Of a stretch of DNA of 64,000 nt, positions 45,248-57,329 are shown one piece after another. This DNA is from Linyphia triangularis (Eukaryota > Arthropoda > Arachnida > Araneae > Linyphiidae). The notes under the pieces were generated by a model. The model saw only the letters and a program-made list of their open reading frames with translations. It was not told the DNA's origin and made no database searches. The position numbers and the translations under genes were made by a program. Within the stretch, counting starts at the first letter, position 1. The number at the start of each line of letters is the position of its first letter. Where the stretch lies: contig OZ021729.1 of NCBI GenBank assembly GCA_963978545.1, positions 87,524,670 through 87,588,669 of the forward strand. The letters run 5' to 3'.

Positions 45248-45459
45248 GAAACTCTAAAATCATTCTACTATATTCAGATCTTACAATTTGTCACCACATT
45301 TTAATATTTGTAAGTATAATTGTGGAAATAAATGCATGTAAAATTCCATACCTGTCTAACCGACAAAAACTTGTCTCTTCTTTTTGTCTCTCACTGGTTT
45401 GCTGTCATGTAATTTCAAAGTTAGGGAGTCTTTTCTCAAAGACATGTAAAATGTAAAAA

Positions 45460-46320
45460 CACATGAAAAATGTGCAAATGTTCATGTAAAATGTATAAAA
45501 TCAAACTAAGAATGGCACCAAACAGTAATTTTGGATTTGTCGCTAACTATCCTCGAGTGAATATATTCATTTAATTTCCTTCAAATATTTTTACTAAATC
45601 TAAACTCACGTATTGGCTCCTCTCGATGAAGGATAATTCGAATAGAAATATTCTTCAGAAAAATTCCGCCTCCATGAATGAAGATTTGTACTTCATTCCG
45701 ATTGAATATCCTACGCATTTGCTATTCTACCATTTTTCCTTCGCTGGAAGCCATTCCGAACATCCATCGAATACTCATTAAGACTCACAAAAGCATCTTG
45801 GAAGTCGACGCTGGGAGCGATTCTTTAAATTGGGGGTGTTTTCAGAGACAAAACTAACAAAAAAAAATATCCTTGTAAAATAACATCCAATTAAATCTTT
45901 TGGCGAGACTTTTAAAATAGAAACTTGTATGGTCCTCTATGGAAGTTAATTAGCATTTATGTAAAGCGAACGGCTGTATTCAAAGCGTGTTTTAAGAACA
46001 ATTTTGTCCTGGAGGTTAGAAGATGAGTTTCAGTAAAAAAAAATCGTCTGAAATAGGCTGTTGCCATTTTATATCTCTAATAACGAGGATAGAATTGAAG
46101 GACACTTAATAATGAGGTGTGGGTAGGGCGTCTCATGCATGAATATATTAGAAATTTCGTTTTTAAATTAGTGTTTTTAGTTCATGAATCGGATAAGTAT
46201 TATAATTGAGATGAAAAATAAATTCATAAAGGATACCGTTGGATCAGGGGAATCAATGTCATAAATGAGTATTGAGCATGATTGGAAATCTCTGTTTAAA
46301 CTATATTGGAAAATGATATC
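45460..46320. other. Intronic sequence
   Basis: No exon or matched repeat. Confidence 0.35.
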
Positions 46321-46329
46321 TTAACTCTT

Positions 46330-46660
46330 AGAACAAGAAAAATCAACAACGGAATTAAAATGATAAAGGAAATCTGTACCCATGTAAGAGGAAAAACCTT
46401 TAAATTTTCTAAAATTATAAAGGATATCTGCATCTTTGGAATATGAAATATTAACGACGGAATTCAAATGATAAAAGATATCCGTATCCATAGAAGAAGA
46501 AAAGCCATTAATTTCACAAAAATTATAAAGGATATCTGTACCTTGGAACAAGAAATATTACGGAATTCAAATGATAAAGGATATCCGTATCCACACACAC
46601 ACAAGGAAGAAGTAAAATAATTAAATTAACTAAAATTATGAAGGATATCGGTACCCTTGG
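46330..46660. repeat. ~54-bp minisatellite in paired units
   Basis: The core 'aaaggatatc.gtac' recurs at about 46368, 46421, 46477, 46530, 46577 and 46641. Alternate units are more alike ('cggaattcaaatgataaa' every ~108 bp), so the higher-order unit is a dimer. The period stays close to a multiple of three, which keeps minus-strand ORFs open with a repeated DILYNF...YHLNSVV peptide. I take this as incidental. Confidence 0.75.
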
Positions 46661-46968
46661 AACAAGAAAAAGCATCTTCGTAAATAAGTTATGCGCCTGA
46701 TTGAAAATATCTGGTTTAAAGTTGAAATATAAATTGGTAAAGAAAATCATTGCACAAGCATATTAAATGATAATTCCCGTAAAAAGTTGAAAAACGACCA
46801 TCTTTATATCTCCCGTTGAAGAATTGCTCATAAACGACAGCTACTTCTCTGCTTCACTTACGCGAAAGGAACGATGTCATAACTATCCCTAAAATTGGCA
46901 ATTTTCTTTTTAAATTAAGAGAAGTTTGAAAAAAGGAAATGGCCAATTACACCAAATAATATCAAATA

Positions 46969-47228
46969 TAGTGACTGCGCGTTCCTACTTCAATTATACA
47001 ACGAGAATGAAACCAAAATGAATCACATGAGTAGGGACGTTTTGGGAGCAGGGTTGCAGATTTGTCGGGTTTCTCCTCACTCAGGCGATAAAGGATAATA
47101 AGATTACTAGATAAAGAATTAATTTTACGACGTAGCCAAATTAAAAACCACGTGACTGATAGACGAATTTTGTGATTCATTTTGGTTTCATTCTCGTTGT
47201 ATGATTGAAGTGGGAAAGCGCAGTCTAT
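46969..47228. mobile_element. MITE with ~50-bp inverted ends
   Basis: Left 'gactgcgcgttcctacttca' and right 'gaagtgggaaagcgcagtct' are inverted, followed by inverted 'caacgagaatgaaacca' and 'aaaatgaatcac'. About 260 bp. Duplication not certain (possibly TA). Confidence 0.82.
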
Positions 47229-47329
47229 TGATAATAATAAGTCTATGAGTATTACAGTTCAAATGAAGTTATGCGATGTTCTGCTTGAGATACGTATTTT
47301 AAATTAAAGTGCAGACAGTTTATTTGATA

Positions 47330-47756
47330 GTTGCAACAAGCGCCACCGCTTCTGGTCACTACTGTTGCTCAGTGCTCCATAGGATTGCATGTTTCGTTTA
47401 GAGTCTGAGCTCCACAAACGACAGACGCAACCTCTAGCCACATTAGTGACTCAGTGTATAATAATCTCCGGGCCTTATTATACAGAGCCACTCGAGTGGT
47501 GAACGCGCGCCACCTCTTCTGTCGCTCAGACAAGCCGCTCGAAACGAAACGCGCAGAGTCCTACGGAGCTTATTATATTGAGCCACATATGTGGCCAGCC
47601 CGAGCATCTTTACTGTGGCGAACGCTCGCCACAAGCGTGGCCCTGTTTAATAAGGGCCTAAAATTGCATCATGTTTCGCTTCGAGTGGCTTGTCTGAGTG
47701 ACTGAAGTAGTGGCGCGCGTTCGCCACTCGAGTGGATCTGTATAATAAGGCCTTAA
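47330..47756. mobile_element. Palindromic MITE, second copy of the 13958-15757 family
   Basis: The main palindrome 47476-47756 has arms 'ggccttattatacagagcca' and its inverse, with inner 'gcgcgccac' and 'gacaagccgctcgaa' also inverted. The left part (47330-47475) contains 'agacgcaacctctagccaca' without any insertion. Repeated 'cttattata..gagccac' ends at several places suggest units inserted in one another. Confidence 0.75.
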
Positions 47757-48054
47757 CTCTCTCTCCTAAGCAACGTCATTTCCCGAGGCATGTAAAAAAT
47801 GCCCTCTTCTTAACATGCGACACATATTCATTTAGATTCAACCATTGAGCAACCATTGATTACGATATGTAAACAAACGGCCGTTTTTGTAAGAGAAGGA
47901 GAAGGAGGGAGGCACGAGTAAAGAATTATATTCCAGGCGATAAAATAATATATTTCATTAATTTGTTACCGTAATTAAAGCCCGTCTTTTTTTTTTTTAG
48001 AATCACATCCTTGTTACTTTTGTATCAACCAGCCTTAAGAAAATATTTCGTGGG

Positions 48055-48275
48055 ACGTTAGTAGTCCAGCGGCTAAAGGCATCGAGCTCATGAGTGTTTA
48101 ATCGAGGGTTCGGCTTTGGCTTCGCCGAATACTGGTGTGTACGATAATGAAGGCTGACGCTCTTTAAATAGGTCTTGGCCTCGATGTCTTCTCTCGGTGG
48201 TGCGTTGGGGATGGAGAGAGAGAGATACGAGCTCCAAGGTATCGATCTCGCAATCTTATCGTAGTTCAAAATTAC
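48055..48275 (+). mobile_element. SINE-3 copy 1
   Basis: tRNA-like head 'tagtccagcggctaaag' with a CTCATGA loop, a degraded B box 'gagggttcggct', then 'gatgtcttctctcggtgg' and 'tggagagagagaga'. It shares the head type, the 'tcctctcg.ggt' block and the GA-rich tail with 49690-49840. Confidence 0.5.
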
Positions 48276-48299
48276 GAGGCGTATTTGTCTGTGTTAAGC

Positions 48300-48980
48300 T
48301 CTTCACAATGGCAGAAATAGACAACCGTAACCGTTCAAACTAAACTACCGACTTATAAGTAGGCCCTCAAATGAAACAGTCTCTGGTCAAATTAGCCGTC
48401 TTCCCTCGCGGGAATCAGTCCTTTCTCTGCCCTAGAGAAGACAAGAAAAGAACATGGAATGTTTATCGAACACTTCTAACGAGCAGCCCTCGGCCTCCGT
48501 CTAGAACACCATCCAGAAAGGAATCCAACCCGAAGCCTCATTTCTACGGCAATAATAAGAAATCTTTTCGAAATATCTCAGGTGTTGACACAGCGCTTGG
48601 GTCATGTGCTTGACTTCCTAAAGGGTCCAATCGCTGTGTGTTTGTCTTTATACCGTGCGTAGGTTTGTGCTTCTTTTCTTCCATATCCGAGTATTGTGCT
48701 TTATCGTTTTCTGCCGCTTTTATGGGGGGTTTGTCTTCGTCATCGTAGAAAGTGGCTTTTGATTTCGGAGCTTTTGTCTCGAGATCGAATGATCATCTTT
48801 TTGATTGATTCGAAAGGCAAAATGTATTGGTTTTTGGCGTAGTCCATGGATTTATAAGCTTTAATTCCAAAACCAGTTTTAATCAATGCATTGTAGATTT
48901 GATTGGTTTAAATCTTTCGACTGTATATTTCTATCACTTATAAAGTGCTTAAAACAAACATATACGTCTCGTAATTTTGA
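48300..48980. other. Intronic sequence
   Basis: No confirmed element. The open frame 48371-48613 has a reasonable composition (SPRPPSRTPSRKESNPKPH) but no recognisable domain or splice sites. Probably chance. Confidence 0.35.
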
Positions 48981-48990
48981 GCATCTAGAA

Positions 48991-49661
48991 CAGCGTTCGC
49001 CAATAATTTTTAGAGGCGAGCCGTATGACTTATGTTGGAGCTTTTCGAGGGTCGGACCAAAATATGCATCTTTATTAATTATTAGTTTAACAATATATAA
49101 CTTTTCAGAAAACTGGAAAAATATATATATATATATATATATATTTTGTCTTATTAAAATTACACATGATATTTTTTTTTCCTTTTTTTTTTTCAAACAA
49201 TTAAAACAATAATAGTTTTCATTACAAAAATAAAGTCTACAGAAGAAGTGAGCCTAACTTTTAATAAAAGTATTTAAACTGTACTTAATAAATATTAATA
49301 TTTAATAAAAGTACTTAGACTGTAGTCGATATCCATTGTAATTATAATATTATATAATTTTAATAAGGTAATTATAATTGAAATTATAATAAGATTCAGT
49401 TAAGTTATTCTTGTATATATTCTTGATGAAAACCACCTTGCTGAAAACTTCTTCATATTAGTTTCTTCGGGCACGTAGTGGAGAACTCTGTTCTACATGA
49501 TTAACACATATTATTTCGGATAAATTACAATTACCTAAAAAAAAATCAAAAATCCGTACCGTGAAATTTGATTTTTTTTTATCTTCTGTGATGCCGGCGG
49601 CCCGCAGAAAAATCTACAGCGGGTCAAATCCGTTCTTTGGGCCGCGTAGTGGCTAACGCTG
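48991..49661. mobile_element. hAT-like element, copy 2
   Basis: Ends CAGCGTTCGCCAATAATTTT and GGGCCGCGTAGTGGCTAACGCTG (inverted). The 8-bp duplication ATCTAGAA (48983-48990) / ATCTAGAG (49662-49669) has one mismatch. It shares ends and 'ggcccgcag' motifs with 14086-15623. A (TA)n run sits inside. No transposase. Confidence 0.85.
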
Positions 49662-49689
49662 ATCTAGAGGAAAAGGAGATCTTCTATTG

Positions 49690-49840
49690 TAAACCTCTCT
49701 CTCTCTCCAACCACGAGAGGACATTGAGAGGACTTAATGTGCATCCATTATGTACACAACTATATTTGGAGGACCGAACCCACAATCCTCCGATTATGAG
49801 TCCAATACTCTAACCGCTAGGCTATCGGAGCTTTGATACT
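49690..49840 (-). mobile_element. SINE-3 copy 2
   Basis: On the minus strand: 'agcctagcggttagagta', 'ttggactcataatcgga' (anticodon-like CAT), B-box-like GGGTTCGGTCC, then 'gtcctctcgtggttggagag' with a GA-rich tail. The head looks tRNA-Met-like in its loop, but the source tRNA is not proven. Confidence 0.65.
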
Positions 49841-49849
49841 TTGTAGAAC

Positions 49850-50577
49850 TACGTGAAACGAAAAATAAAACAGAAGCCGTTGAACATTTGAATAAAGCTA
49901 TTAATTAAAAAGTCACAATAAGAAAATTTATCTTTTAACCGCAATTTATTACTTTAAGTTACTTCTGGTTGCACTTGTTAATTTACACAAATTGCAAAGA
50001 ACTTAGTCGTATTAGAATAGTTATTTATGCAACTAAAGAGAACTTAGTTGTATTAAAATAGTTATTTATGAAACTAGTCGGGAAAGTAATACTTTTTTAA
50101 ACGAGGTAAAATACTTATTTGACAAGTGCGATAGCACGAGTCAAATAATTTGCGGAATGTGAAAAAGTGAATTTTCATATGTTGCATTCAATGTTTTGTT
50201 ATAATCACGTGCAAAATATATTTTTAAAATTTCTATATAAACAACAGTTGGCAACTCCAGTTAATGAATCTCTTCTAAAAATGATCTTTTTATCCCAAAA
50301 TTATATAAAATTTGAGCACGAGGCGTACGGGAAAGTACTTGTTCCCACTAATGCGAGAAAGTATCTTTCTCACACTCTTCGTGGTAAAGTGCTACTTTCG
50401 CCACGATTTCTGATCAAAAATAATGAAAAAAAGTTTAATTTCTTTCATGTTGTTATAAAAACTATATTATTTAAATACATAAGTACCGTATAAATGATAA
50501 ACAGTATTATAACAGCAAATCAACTTATACCCAAAGTTAAATAGGATTTTCCCGTTCCGTGTTTTATAATAAGCCAC

Positions 50578-50616
<39 letters not shown>

Positions 50617-51430
50617 AAATTTGTATTACAGTTGACACATTTACACTCCGTGTCACTTTAGTAATAAAATTGACAAATAATAGCCATCTCGTGATCAAAG
50701 TTAGTTAATTACTCAAATAATTAGACAACTTAAACTGCAAATATATCTTACAGCTTTTTAATAGTTTCCAATTCTGGTATCAAGGCCATCTCCGCACCCT
50801 CTAAAAAGGGACTTGGAGACCAAAATCATTAAAAAAAATTTACTTGGTTATAAATTTTTTTTCCACTTTTTGATTATTTAGTGCCCAAAAAGTATACATT
50901 AAATTCGTAGTACACTTTATCGGCTAAGTAAAATAATGTATGAATGATGACTTATGATTTCTTAGAAGCTACAGAAAAATAATTATTTAATGTCAAAAAC
51001 TTATTTATTCATAAAAACGTCTCAAACTTAAGGGAAAATGCAATGTAAGAATAAGAAAAGGCACATAAAAAAATCATTTTATACTGACAAGCTCAAGCTT
51101 ATACTTTTAAAAAATTATTCTAAAATAATGAGTTATATTTTCTTAAAAAAAGTTTCAACTTAAAAATAAAGCGATTATACTAAGTTTTTATTTTATTACT
51201 GCTCGATCCATCATAATGGCTAAGATTAATAGAATTTTCAAATCAATAAAAAAATATCTAACAACATTTAAATAATCATAAAGAACTAAAAGAAAAAAAT
51301 ATATATTTAAAGTAATTTTAGAAACTTTAAAAATTAGTCTATCTCGAAACAAATACTCATTTGTTAATTTACAAAGGCAAAGAATCATGGTAAAAAATAA
51401 AATAATAATAATGCCATGCGCTGATTATGT
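49850..51430. other. Intronic sequence
   Basis: A 42-bp direct duplication lies at about 50000-50078 ('aacttagt.gtatta.aata' units) and a poly(T) run at 50586-50612. No exon recognised. Confidence 0.4.
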
Positions 51431-51439
51431 AGTACAAAT

Positions 51440-52610
51440 CTATTTTTTTAATGGACTTAAGGGATCAAACCTTAAAAAAAGGGACTTAAAGAACAAATGA
51501 TAAGCGATCTATAGTATTAAATACCTGTTAGAGCAATTCAAGTTATTTAACACTAATAATATTAAACAAAAGTTTTGGTTCTGAGATGCCCATGCTTAAA
51601 TAATAACTTATTTCACAAAACCTTCTTTGTTAAGTCACTATAGACTTCTTGCTGAAAATCGAGACAAGCTTTTGAGAAAGTGCACAATAAGTTTAAGATT
51701 TAAAAAAAAAAAATATTCGTAATACACCGACACTCAAACACCGAGTATTCCGTAGGAAATTTCTGTGTAACTGAACCGTTACTTTTCTAACTGGTTAACT
51801 GCAGATAAGATAGTATTTACGAAATTGATATTAATTTAAAATTGGAACACATTTTTTTTTTCAAGAAATGGACTTCAGGGATAAATTTTAAGAAAAAGGT
51901 AAAATTTGGCATAAGAAAAAAAAAAAAAAAAGTATAAGGGACAAATGCTAAACGCCCTTCTGTATTAAATACCTGTTATAGCAATTCAAGTTATTTAACA
52001 CTGATAATATTAAACAAAATGATAAGTCCTGGGATGGTTAAGTTAGCCAATGATTTCTCAAAAACTCCCAGCAAACACAGAGACATTCGAAGTTGGATAG
52101 TTCGCAATAAATCAGCCGTTAGTAAAGAAAAGTCGATAAATAAATGGTTACTTAATGACACCCAGGAGAATCTGCCATCAGAGTTTTGAGAAGAAAAAAA
52201 AAAGCATCCGACACAATAGAGCTCTTAATTTAGTTAATGGGCCCATGGAATCAATATATTGCCGGCTGCATTCTAGTATTTCGTACATTGCATTCCCAAA
52301 ATAGAACTCATGCAAGTGTACATTTAATCGAATAGCTTCTAGCAGAAGCATCCTATTTAATGAAATAACCAATTAGGATTAGTTTAATTAAATGGTTAAT
52401 TTCACATAAACTTCAGTGTGAAGTCACTAGGGAAAGAAGGAAGACTTCTTGCTAAATATTAAACTTTTTTTTTTTTTCTTTTTTAATATTCGAAGTACGT
52501 CTTCATACACCGAGAGTTCCTTATCCGATTTCTGTGTGACTGAACTATTACTTTTCAAACTGGTAAACTTCAGCTAAGATGGCATTTACAAAAATTATGT
52601 TTTTCAACAA
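51440..52610. repeat. Diverged tandem duplication
   Basis: Unit 1 (51440-51840) and unit 2 (51865-52610) share, in order, 'ggacttaaggg', 'attaaatacctgtta', 'agcaattcaagttatttaac', 'gacttcttgct', 'ttctgtgt.actgaac' and 'actggt.aact.cag.taaga'. Unit 2 holds an extra ~370 bp (52035-52400) not seen in unit 1. Confidence 0.65.
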
Positions 52611-52861
52611 TAATGCCACCTATGATTCTCTTTTGAAGGTTTGGATATTTAAAAAATCTAGATTAATTTTTTTTACATTTAATATATTCGGTCAATTAAA
52701 TTTATGTTTAGTTTAAAAAAGTAATATTCTTTTATGAACTAGCTTTTTAATATATATATCTGCCTGAAAAATTAGAAAAAAAGGAGGGAACATGTTAGAA
52801 GCACTTTTAGTTTCAAAGGTACGTTTAGATGCTTTATCAAGCGCAGATTGACACTTACGTA

Positions 52862-53056
52862 TTAACCCGCCGACCATTGGCGAATTTTTTTTTTTTTTTT
52901 TGGCGGTAAAAATCTTTGGATGTCCAGTTCATCTCGTTGGGCCGGTGAATTCCTCAGTCTTGTAGCGGACCGATTATCTGTCAGGACCGACCGTTTCGAT
53001 GGACTAAGGGAATCCCTTTGGCGAACTTTTGTCTCGCCAACGGTCAATGGGATAAT
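52862..53056. mobile_element. MITE with CCGACCATTGGCGA-type ends
   Basis: Left 'ttaacccgccgaccattggc' and right 'gccaacggtcaatgggataa' are inverted with several mismatches. A short ORF spans most of it and is meaningless. TTAA at the left is not matched exactly at the right. Confidence 0.65.
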
Positions 53057-53174
53057 TCCTAATAACCCTCAAATTTAAGCAACATCGCAAAACCTATTTT
53101 CAAAATCTTCAATAAAAGAAGATTTGAGATTACATATAGCCCGTAATTTGTTGACTAGTTTTTAATACCAATGA

Positions 53175-53340
53175 GTGTGGTTGGTTTGTTAACAACCTAT
53201 TTTTTGTGCACAGTGACGGCTAATCAGACTGGGACCTACAGCTTAACGTGGATTCCGAACATCCATGACAAACCCTGGACTCGAACCCAGCTCCTTTCGC
53301 ATGTAAGGTCAGATGGCTAACCCCATGACCATCAGGTGAG
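53175..53340 (-). mobile_element. SINE-2 copy e
   Basis: Head with B-box-like GGGTTCGAGTCC and body 'cggaatccacgttaagct', 'aggtcccagtctgattag', 'ccgtcactgtgcac'. Lacks a few bases between head and body relative to copy d. Confidence 0.72.
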
Positions 53341-53844
53341 AACCAAGAGGTATGGATATATATGCAATTCGTTTTTCAGCAATTATTTCGCCAAATTCCA
53401 ATCATGATGAGAATGAAAAAAAGTAAATGCTTCCTAAATTTGATAACTAAGCTATATTTGTGCGCGTATGTTACTTTTTTATACAAATCTATGGGTGAAT
53501 TTGGATCTTAATGAAATTTTGCACACTTAGCCTTCGACGCATTAGAAAGGCCATTCTGTACATGAGATTCCGAAAAACCATCCTTCAATCTTTCTCATCC
53601 CTAAAGGGGTAACTTGAAATATACTGAACCCATTTAAACCGGTTTTTCCTATACACATCTTAACTAATCCAGTTTATTGGGAACACCATTTTATTCAAAT
53701 ATTTTGTTAATCCACAAAACATCGGAATGAAATGTTGTAAAATCAAAGATAAGAGGTGAAAAGGAGCATGCTTAGCTATAATAATAAAACAAGTTGTATG
53801 TGTGCCTGTCTGTGAATCAATAGAAGCTACTTAAAATAGTAGTA

Positions 53845-54640
53845 GAGCTCTGAGATTTTTGACATAATTAGTTTTGGCCTTATAATTGTAGTATGACAAA
53901 CAGAATGTTAAACTTTTAAGTAATTCTTTTTTAATTAATTTTTTTAATTTTTTTTTTTTGTTTTGTTTATTGTTGTATTTTGTTTGTTATTTTCAAATAG
54001 GGCTAGACCTCTGAAATTTTCAACATAAGTAGTCTCAGCCATTTAATTCGACTTTTGAAAAATGAAATTTTAAAATTTTCATTAATTATTTTTTAATTAG
54101 TTAACAAATATTTCACAAAACGATTTATATTTGGGCTACAGCTCTGAAATTTTCAACATAAGTAGTTTTGGTCTTCTACTTGGTTGGTTGGTTGTTTTCA
54201 GATTATCTGGCGCCGTCAGCAACACGAGGGCTATAATGCACCGAAACATTCGTCATTACACAAGCCAACATGCATTTACAAACACCCATGCCTAACACTG
54301 AACTCGGAATCCGCAACCTCGCGGTCTAACCACTATAACGTTTGGTCGGCGATCTTCTACTTGGACTTTTCTTAAACAGAATTTTAAAATTTATTAGCTT
54401 TTTTAAAATTAAACAAAACGATTTCTAACAGCGCTACAGCTCTGAAATCTTTCACATAAGTAGTTTGGGTTTCTAATTGGACTTTTGACAAAAAGAATGT
54501 CAAAATTTAAATTTTTTTAATTAATATTTTTGCAAAAAGTGACTTCTAATAAGCTTACAGCTCTGAAAATTATACATAAGTAGTTTTGGCTTTCTAATTT
54601 TGATTTTGACAAACACGTGTTAAAATATTTTCAAAGGGTT
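53845..54640 (+). repeat. Five diverged ~130-bp tandem units
   Basis: Each unit carries 'agctctgaaattttcaacat' (variants), 'aagtagttttggccttctaa' (variants) and 'gacttttgacaaa.agaatg', at about 53845, 54003, 54136, 54433 and 54554. SINE-1 copy 11 interrupts the third unit. Confidence 0.75.
54184..54352 (-). mobile_element. SINE-1 copy 11
   Basis: An internal deletion in the head removes the bases between the A box and the 'gaccgcgagg' block. The 12-bp duplication TCTTCTACTTGG is at 54172-54183 and 54353-54364. Confidence 0.85.
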
Positions 54641-54969
54641 GTTTTATTATTGTATTAACGGGGAATATATTTTTTTTCGACAGGGGCTTCTTATATTAAG
54701 GCTTTACGTAACAATTAGTTTTTAGTGAGTGAAGTGAGCGAGTTTAAGCTTACGCAGCAATAAACCTTTCAGTGAGTGAAGTAAGCCTGTGCTTATGTGT
54801 CAATGGACTTTTGAGTGCGTGACTCGATTTTGCGTAGCGATGAACCTTCCTGCGAGCGAAACATCAAAAACTGAGACCTATACACCAATGGTTTCGCAAC
54901 GCGGGACCGCACAGATAGCTAAAATATTGCACATGGTAATATTTCGTAGTGAAGCACGGGTATTCAGTT

Positions 54970-55021
54970 AGTAATTTATAATTGATTAAATCACTTTGAT
55001 TTAATCAATGATAAATTACTG
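54970..55021. repeat. Short AT palindrome
   Basis: 24-bp arms 'agtaatttataattgatt..' and the inverse around a 4-bp centre, with one mismatch. It abuts the end of the Helitron-like element. Confidence 0.75.
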
Positions 55022-55124
55022 ATTGTGCCCTGCAACATGGGTCCACATCTATTTGAGTTTGGGTAAATGAAGTTTTAAATAAAGTCAATTTATAGTGCAT
55101 TGTTTTTGGAACTTTACTTATATT

Positions 55125-55212
55125 AACCCTGAACTTCATGCCTTGTCGTCCCGGCCTGATGAGTCGTTATTGTTCACAAGCATAGGTCGTTGAGTGCACA
55201 AACCAACCAAGC
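55125..55212 (+). mobile_element. SINE-2 fragment f
   Basis: 3' part only: 'cccggcctgatgagtcgtta', 'taggtcgttgagtgcac' and a CAAACC-rich tail. Head missing. Confidence 0.6.
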
Positions 55213-55619
55213 AGCTTTGTCGTTAAAATGTGATGGAATAGGCTAGTATAACTTTATTAATATAGCGAGTTGGTAAAGATTTTGCCGCCGGCGATTTTCA
55301 ATTCAACTTTTTCAATTGAGATTTTTAAAACCAATAACATCGATAGGCTTCTCAATAGATAGTCAAATGTTATCCCATGAAATTTAATCATCACATAAAT
55401 ACTTAATTCTTTTCGGTACAATTTAATTTTTGTTATCAGTTGAACTTTTATTACTTTCAACTGCCTATTTGTTAGCATAGGGTAATAAGAGTATTACATT
55501 CGGGCAAAAAAGAAGAAAAAAAAATCTTTTTTTTTTGTGCTTTTTTTTTTTTTGCATTTCTACGCGTTTTAAAACGTACTGAGTTTAAGAAAGTGGCATG
55601 AAAAGTGTTTGTGTATCTA

Positions 55620-56110
55620 TTTGAGGTCAGCATAACTCTCTGCACTTATTTGGACTTGTTAGTGGTGGTCATAGAACCTGCCATTAAGGTTTTTGACAAA
55701 ACTGCGCATGCGCAAAAGGTAGCTGCCATGGAAAAATGTACGTTTTTCAGCAATTTCTATAAAATGGCTCTTATGATTTTGATAAAAATCGCTGTGGATC
55801 GAAATCGATAAAATCGGAAAAATCGATAAAAATCGCCTTTTAAGATTTTCTAAATACCCCGACTTGCGAAATTCCCGTAATGCGATAAAAACGTAAGAAG
55901 TTGAAAAACGAATTTCTGTAACACAGTTCTCTTTCCTCTAACATAGTTCAACAACAAGTGTTTATTTCAAAAAGTGTCATTTTGAAGTGTTTTTTTTTTT
56001 TTTTTTTTTTTTCGCTAATGAAATGAAATGGTAAATTGCACAATCCAAAGGAAATTTTAAAGCAGCGACCAGTATTAAGTGCAATTGAAAGTTGTGCGAT
56101 GTTTCACAAC
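55620..56110 (+). repeat. Repeat A, copy 5
   Basis: From 'gaggtcagcataactctctg' to 'gttgtgcgatgtttcacaac'. The terminal block 'gaaagttgtg.gatgtt.cac' is conserved with copy 1. Confidence 0.68.
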
Positions 56111-56354
56111 TTTAGTCTAAAAAATATGTTTATTTTATAATTCATACAGTTTGTTAATTAAAATTACATTACTGATTTAGATATTTATCTAGAATTGCGA
56201 TTCATTAAAGAATGTCAAAAACGTTAAATAATAAAAAAAATTAATAAACATCGAAATAGATAAATATAAATACTTATTTCTTCCTATTCTTCATTATCGT
56301 TAAAATCCCGTTGATCTTCTAACTCTGCTTAGTACTTTTCCGAGATAGTGTTAA

Positions 56355-56514
56355 CCTTTTACTGCTGTATGCGGTCAGACATTATTCCGATACAATGTTT
56401 CTTAAATTTTAAACTGATGTCCACCAATTTGTTTGGCGAAGTTTGGACCTCGTGTTGCCCTTGCACCAAAAACATCAAACCACCTAAACCACAGCAGTTA
56501 AAGGTTAACTTCGC
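56355..56514. mobile_element. TTAA-flanked MITE
   Basis: TTAA at 56351-56354 and 56515-56518. Inverted ends CCTTTTACTGCTGTATG and CCACAGCAGTTAAAGG. Its body matches the inner part of 20124-20495. Confidence 0.8.
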
Positions 56515-56702
56515 GTCGAGTAAAACTTTTCACGACACGAACTGCTTACAGGAAAGAAATCCGAATTGTTACTTTTATCTATTAGTAAACAGTATGTGAT
56601 AATTATCCGTGATACTTGCACAACTAACAAATTGGGTTACCATATTGCCATACGGTACTGCCCTAGTGAAGTCCATACGCAATAAAATCCCAACCATATT
56701 GC

Positions 56703-56872
56703 AACGGTATAGTGGTTAGCGTGCTGGCTTCTAGACCGCGAGGTTGCGGGTTCGAGTCCCGTGTTGGCATGGGTGTTTGTAAATGTATGTTGGTTTGTTA
56801 AATGACGAAATGTTTCGGCGCATTATAGCCCTCGTGTTGCTGACGGCGCCAGATAATCTGAATACAACCAAA
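56703..56872 (+). mobile_element. SINE-1 copy 12
   Basis: Lacks the first ~9 bp of the head. The B box GGTTCGAGTCC is intact, the cleanest in the window. The perfect 14-bp duplication CCCAACCATATTGC is at 56689-56702 and 56873-56886. Confidence 0.92.
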
Positions 56873-56886
56873 CCCAACCATATTGC

Positions 56887-57325
56887 CAGATATAACACAC
56901 TAGATATTTTAAACTAAATTATTTATTACATTCAAGAGAAGTTTTAACACTCGATTGCTGTTCTTGTATCTGGGAGACTGACTTTTCCCCTCAGTGCAAG
57001 TGCGGCCGTAAGATGGCGGGACATATGTTTTGTAGGTTGTTAGTTAATAAATAGGTAAAAGAAGGTAAAAAATAGGAACAGAAGATTTACTTCCACTTAT
57101 TTACAATTTTTCTCTACGATGATATAAAAAAAAGAGATATTTTAAAATTTATAGTGCGTATCTCACAGATATGATGATAGCAATGACGTAAGTTTTTTGA
57201 GGACAGTAATTGAGTGTTAATCTCGTTATGGCTAGGTGTGACACAAAAATAAAATGACGAGCTAGACTTGTCATTGTATAACGCAAGGTGTATTAAATGT
57301 GAAATACATCAGATTAAATATAATC
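56887..57325. other. Intronic sequence
   Basis: No exon or matched repeat. Confidence 0.35.
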
Positions 57326-57329
57326 TGAC

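Larger units (their letters stand above)
53776..54971 (+). mobile_element. Helitron-like element with internal tandem units
   Basis: Left end 'ctataataataaaacaag' with 'gtgtgcctgtctgtg' close behind. Right end 'gtgaagcacgggtattcagt' + TAG before T. Both resemble Helitron-type termini, with TC and CTAG each one substitution away. Inside are five diverged units. I cannot confirm a hairpin near the right end, so the class is tentative. Confidence 0.5.

Noticed and set aside
48371..48613. Proline/serine-rich ORF as an exon of the nephrin-like gene
   Set aside because: It lies on the opposite strand to the gene and has no acceptable acceptor and donor around it.
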